Shown here: positions 63,254 to 64,000 of the stretch, in pieces
Layout of the letters: every line of letters starts with the position of its first letter
How positions within the stretch are numbered: position 1 is the first letter of the stretch
Assembly: GCF_042652345.1 (NCBI RefSeq)
Contig: NZ_JBHSJJ010000006.1
Span: 124,001-188,000, forward strand
Source of the DNA: Negadavirga shengliensis
Lineage (GTDB): Bacteria; Bacteroidota; Bacteroidia; Cytophagales; Cyclobacteriaceae
Direction of reading: 5' to 3'
DNA: 64,000 bases
Program-made: the position numbers and the translations under genes
Notes under the pieces: generated by a model
Database searches by the model: none
Seen by the model: the letters and a program-made list of their open reading frames with translations, nothing else
Told to the model about the DNA's origin: nothing

Positions 63254-64000
63254 ATGTCGGATCTGTGCCATCATGTAAATCGTTACAGCAGAAGAGAATT
63301 TCTGGCCAAAACCGGCTTGGGAATGGGAGGATTGGCCTTGGCTTCATTGATAAACCCTTTTTCTGCGATAGCCCAAAATGACCCTTCAAAAGGAGTGTTA
63401 GGCGCACCCCACTTTCATCCAAAAGTGAAGCGCGTAATCTATCTGTTCCAGAGTGGCGGGCCATCCCAGCTTGAGCTGTTTGACTATAAGCCGGAGTTGA
63501 TCAAAAGAAATGGAGAGCAGTTGCCGGACAGTGTAAGACAGGGGCAGCGGCTTACCGGCATGACGGCGGGCCAAAAATCCATACCCATGGTGGGGTCCAT
63601 ATATGATTTTAAGCAGTACGGCCAATCAGGGGCCTGGGTAAGCGAATTACTTCCGCACATTTCGGGGATTTCTGATGAAATCTGTCTGATCAAATCCATG
63701 TATACAGAGGCCATTAATCATGATCCGGCCATCACTTTTTTTCAGACTGGCTCTCAGTTACCCGGCAGGCCCTCTATTGGTTCCTGGATCAGTTATGGTT
63801 TAGGTTCTGACAATGAAAACCTTCCTGCTTTTTGCGTGTTGCTTTCCCAAGGGAAGAGAGGTGCCCAACCGGTTTATGCGAGATTATGGGGGAACGGCTT
63901 TTTGCCCTCAGTCCATCAAGGGGTACAGTTCAGATCCGGAAAGGATGCAGTGCTTTATCTCAATGATCCTCCGGGCGTGAGCGGACAGGACAGAAAGGCA
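63254..64000 (+). CDS. DUF1501 protein with Tat signal, 3' end cut off
   Basis: Open from the ATG at 63254 to the window edge (249 codons, frame still open). The N-terminus has a twin-arginine signal YSRREFLAKTGLGMGG, so the folded protein is exported by Tat. Conserved DUF1501 segments follow: VIYLFQSGGPSQLELFDYKP, the catalytic-like DEICLIKSMYTEAINHDPA and RPSIGSWISYGLGS. The family belongs to the alkaline-phosphatase/sulfatase fold. It forms an operon with the cytochrome protein just upstream. Confidence 0.92.
   Translation, partial: MSDLCHHVNRYSRREFLAKTGLGMGGLALASLINPFSAIAQNDPSKGVLGAPHFHPKVKRVIYLFQSGGPSQLELFDYKPELIKRNGEQLPDSVRQGQRLTGMTAGQKSIPMVGSIYDFKQYGQSGAWVSELLPHISGISDEICLIKSMYTEAINHDPAITFFQTGSQLPGRPSIGSWISYGLGSDNENLPAFCVLLSQGKRGAQPVYARLWGNGFLPSVHQGVQFRSGKDAVLYLNDPPGVSGQDRKA

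Overview
The window reads as a chromosomal stretch from a marine-type member of the Bacteroidota, most likely Cytophagales and probably Cyclobacteriaceae. The basis is the two SusC/SusD pairs, lipoproteins with short Bacteroidota-style lipoboxes, A/T-rich leaders without clear Shine-Dalgarno sites, many secreted beta-propeller proteins, a GH92 mannosidase, and the pair of a planctomycete-type cytochrome protein (DUF1549/DUF1553) and a DUF1501 protein. These assignments rest on motifs read by eye; no database search was run. No tRNA, rRNA, CRISPR array or intact transposase was seen.

Layout. 1-3060: arginine biosynthesis operon argD (cut by the window edge), argC, argJ, closed by a terminator and followed by a small palindromic repeat element. 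3414-8167 (minus strand): an orphan propeller-type sensor histidine kinase and a neutral-ceramidase-like exported enzyme. 8292-12260: an AztD-like zinc chaperone, a bactofilin-like membrane protein and cyclopropane fatty acid synthase. 12464-14759 (minus): a small helical protein with a lipoprotein, and a secreted cupin protein. 15046-18978: a GH5 glycosidase and an M16 metalloprotease.

19134-28644 is a visibly A/T-rich, decaying island of propeller lipoproteins of the DUF4221/six-bladed type. One copy looks intact, one carries a T-run frameshift, and three others are fragments. Between them lie a TlpA-like thioredoxin lipoprotein, a frameshifted FAD monooxygenase and a small basic secreted protein. 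A Uma2-family protein (28767-29378) closes the island.

29526-43732 is a polysaccharide utilisation locus. A membrane-spanning one-component regulator (periplasmic LamG and Kelch-like domains, one membrane helix, cytoplasmic winged helix and BTAD-like helices) is divergent from SusC, SusD, a DUF1080-PA14 protein, a propeller dehydrogenase fused to cytochrome c, and a GH92 alpha-mannosidase. A second SusC/SusD pair (44355-49325) has no enzymes beside it. 49645-56026 is an exopolysaccharide operon (GT4, Wza-like, Wzc-like tyrosine kinase, RmlB) that continues into thyA, with a PabC-like lyase convergent. 57091-59752 encodes TolC and an HlyD/MacA-type adaptor without an inner-membrane pump. 60003-64000 holds the cytochrome/DUF1549/DUF1553 protein and the start of its DUF1501 partner.

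The most notable observations are: the perfect 18-1-18 palindrome between the zinc chaperone and the ceramidase-like gene, which looks like a Zur/Fur-family operator; the transmembrane DNA-binding regulator beside an oxidative PUL; and the local cluster of broken DUF4221 genes with homopolymer frameshifts.
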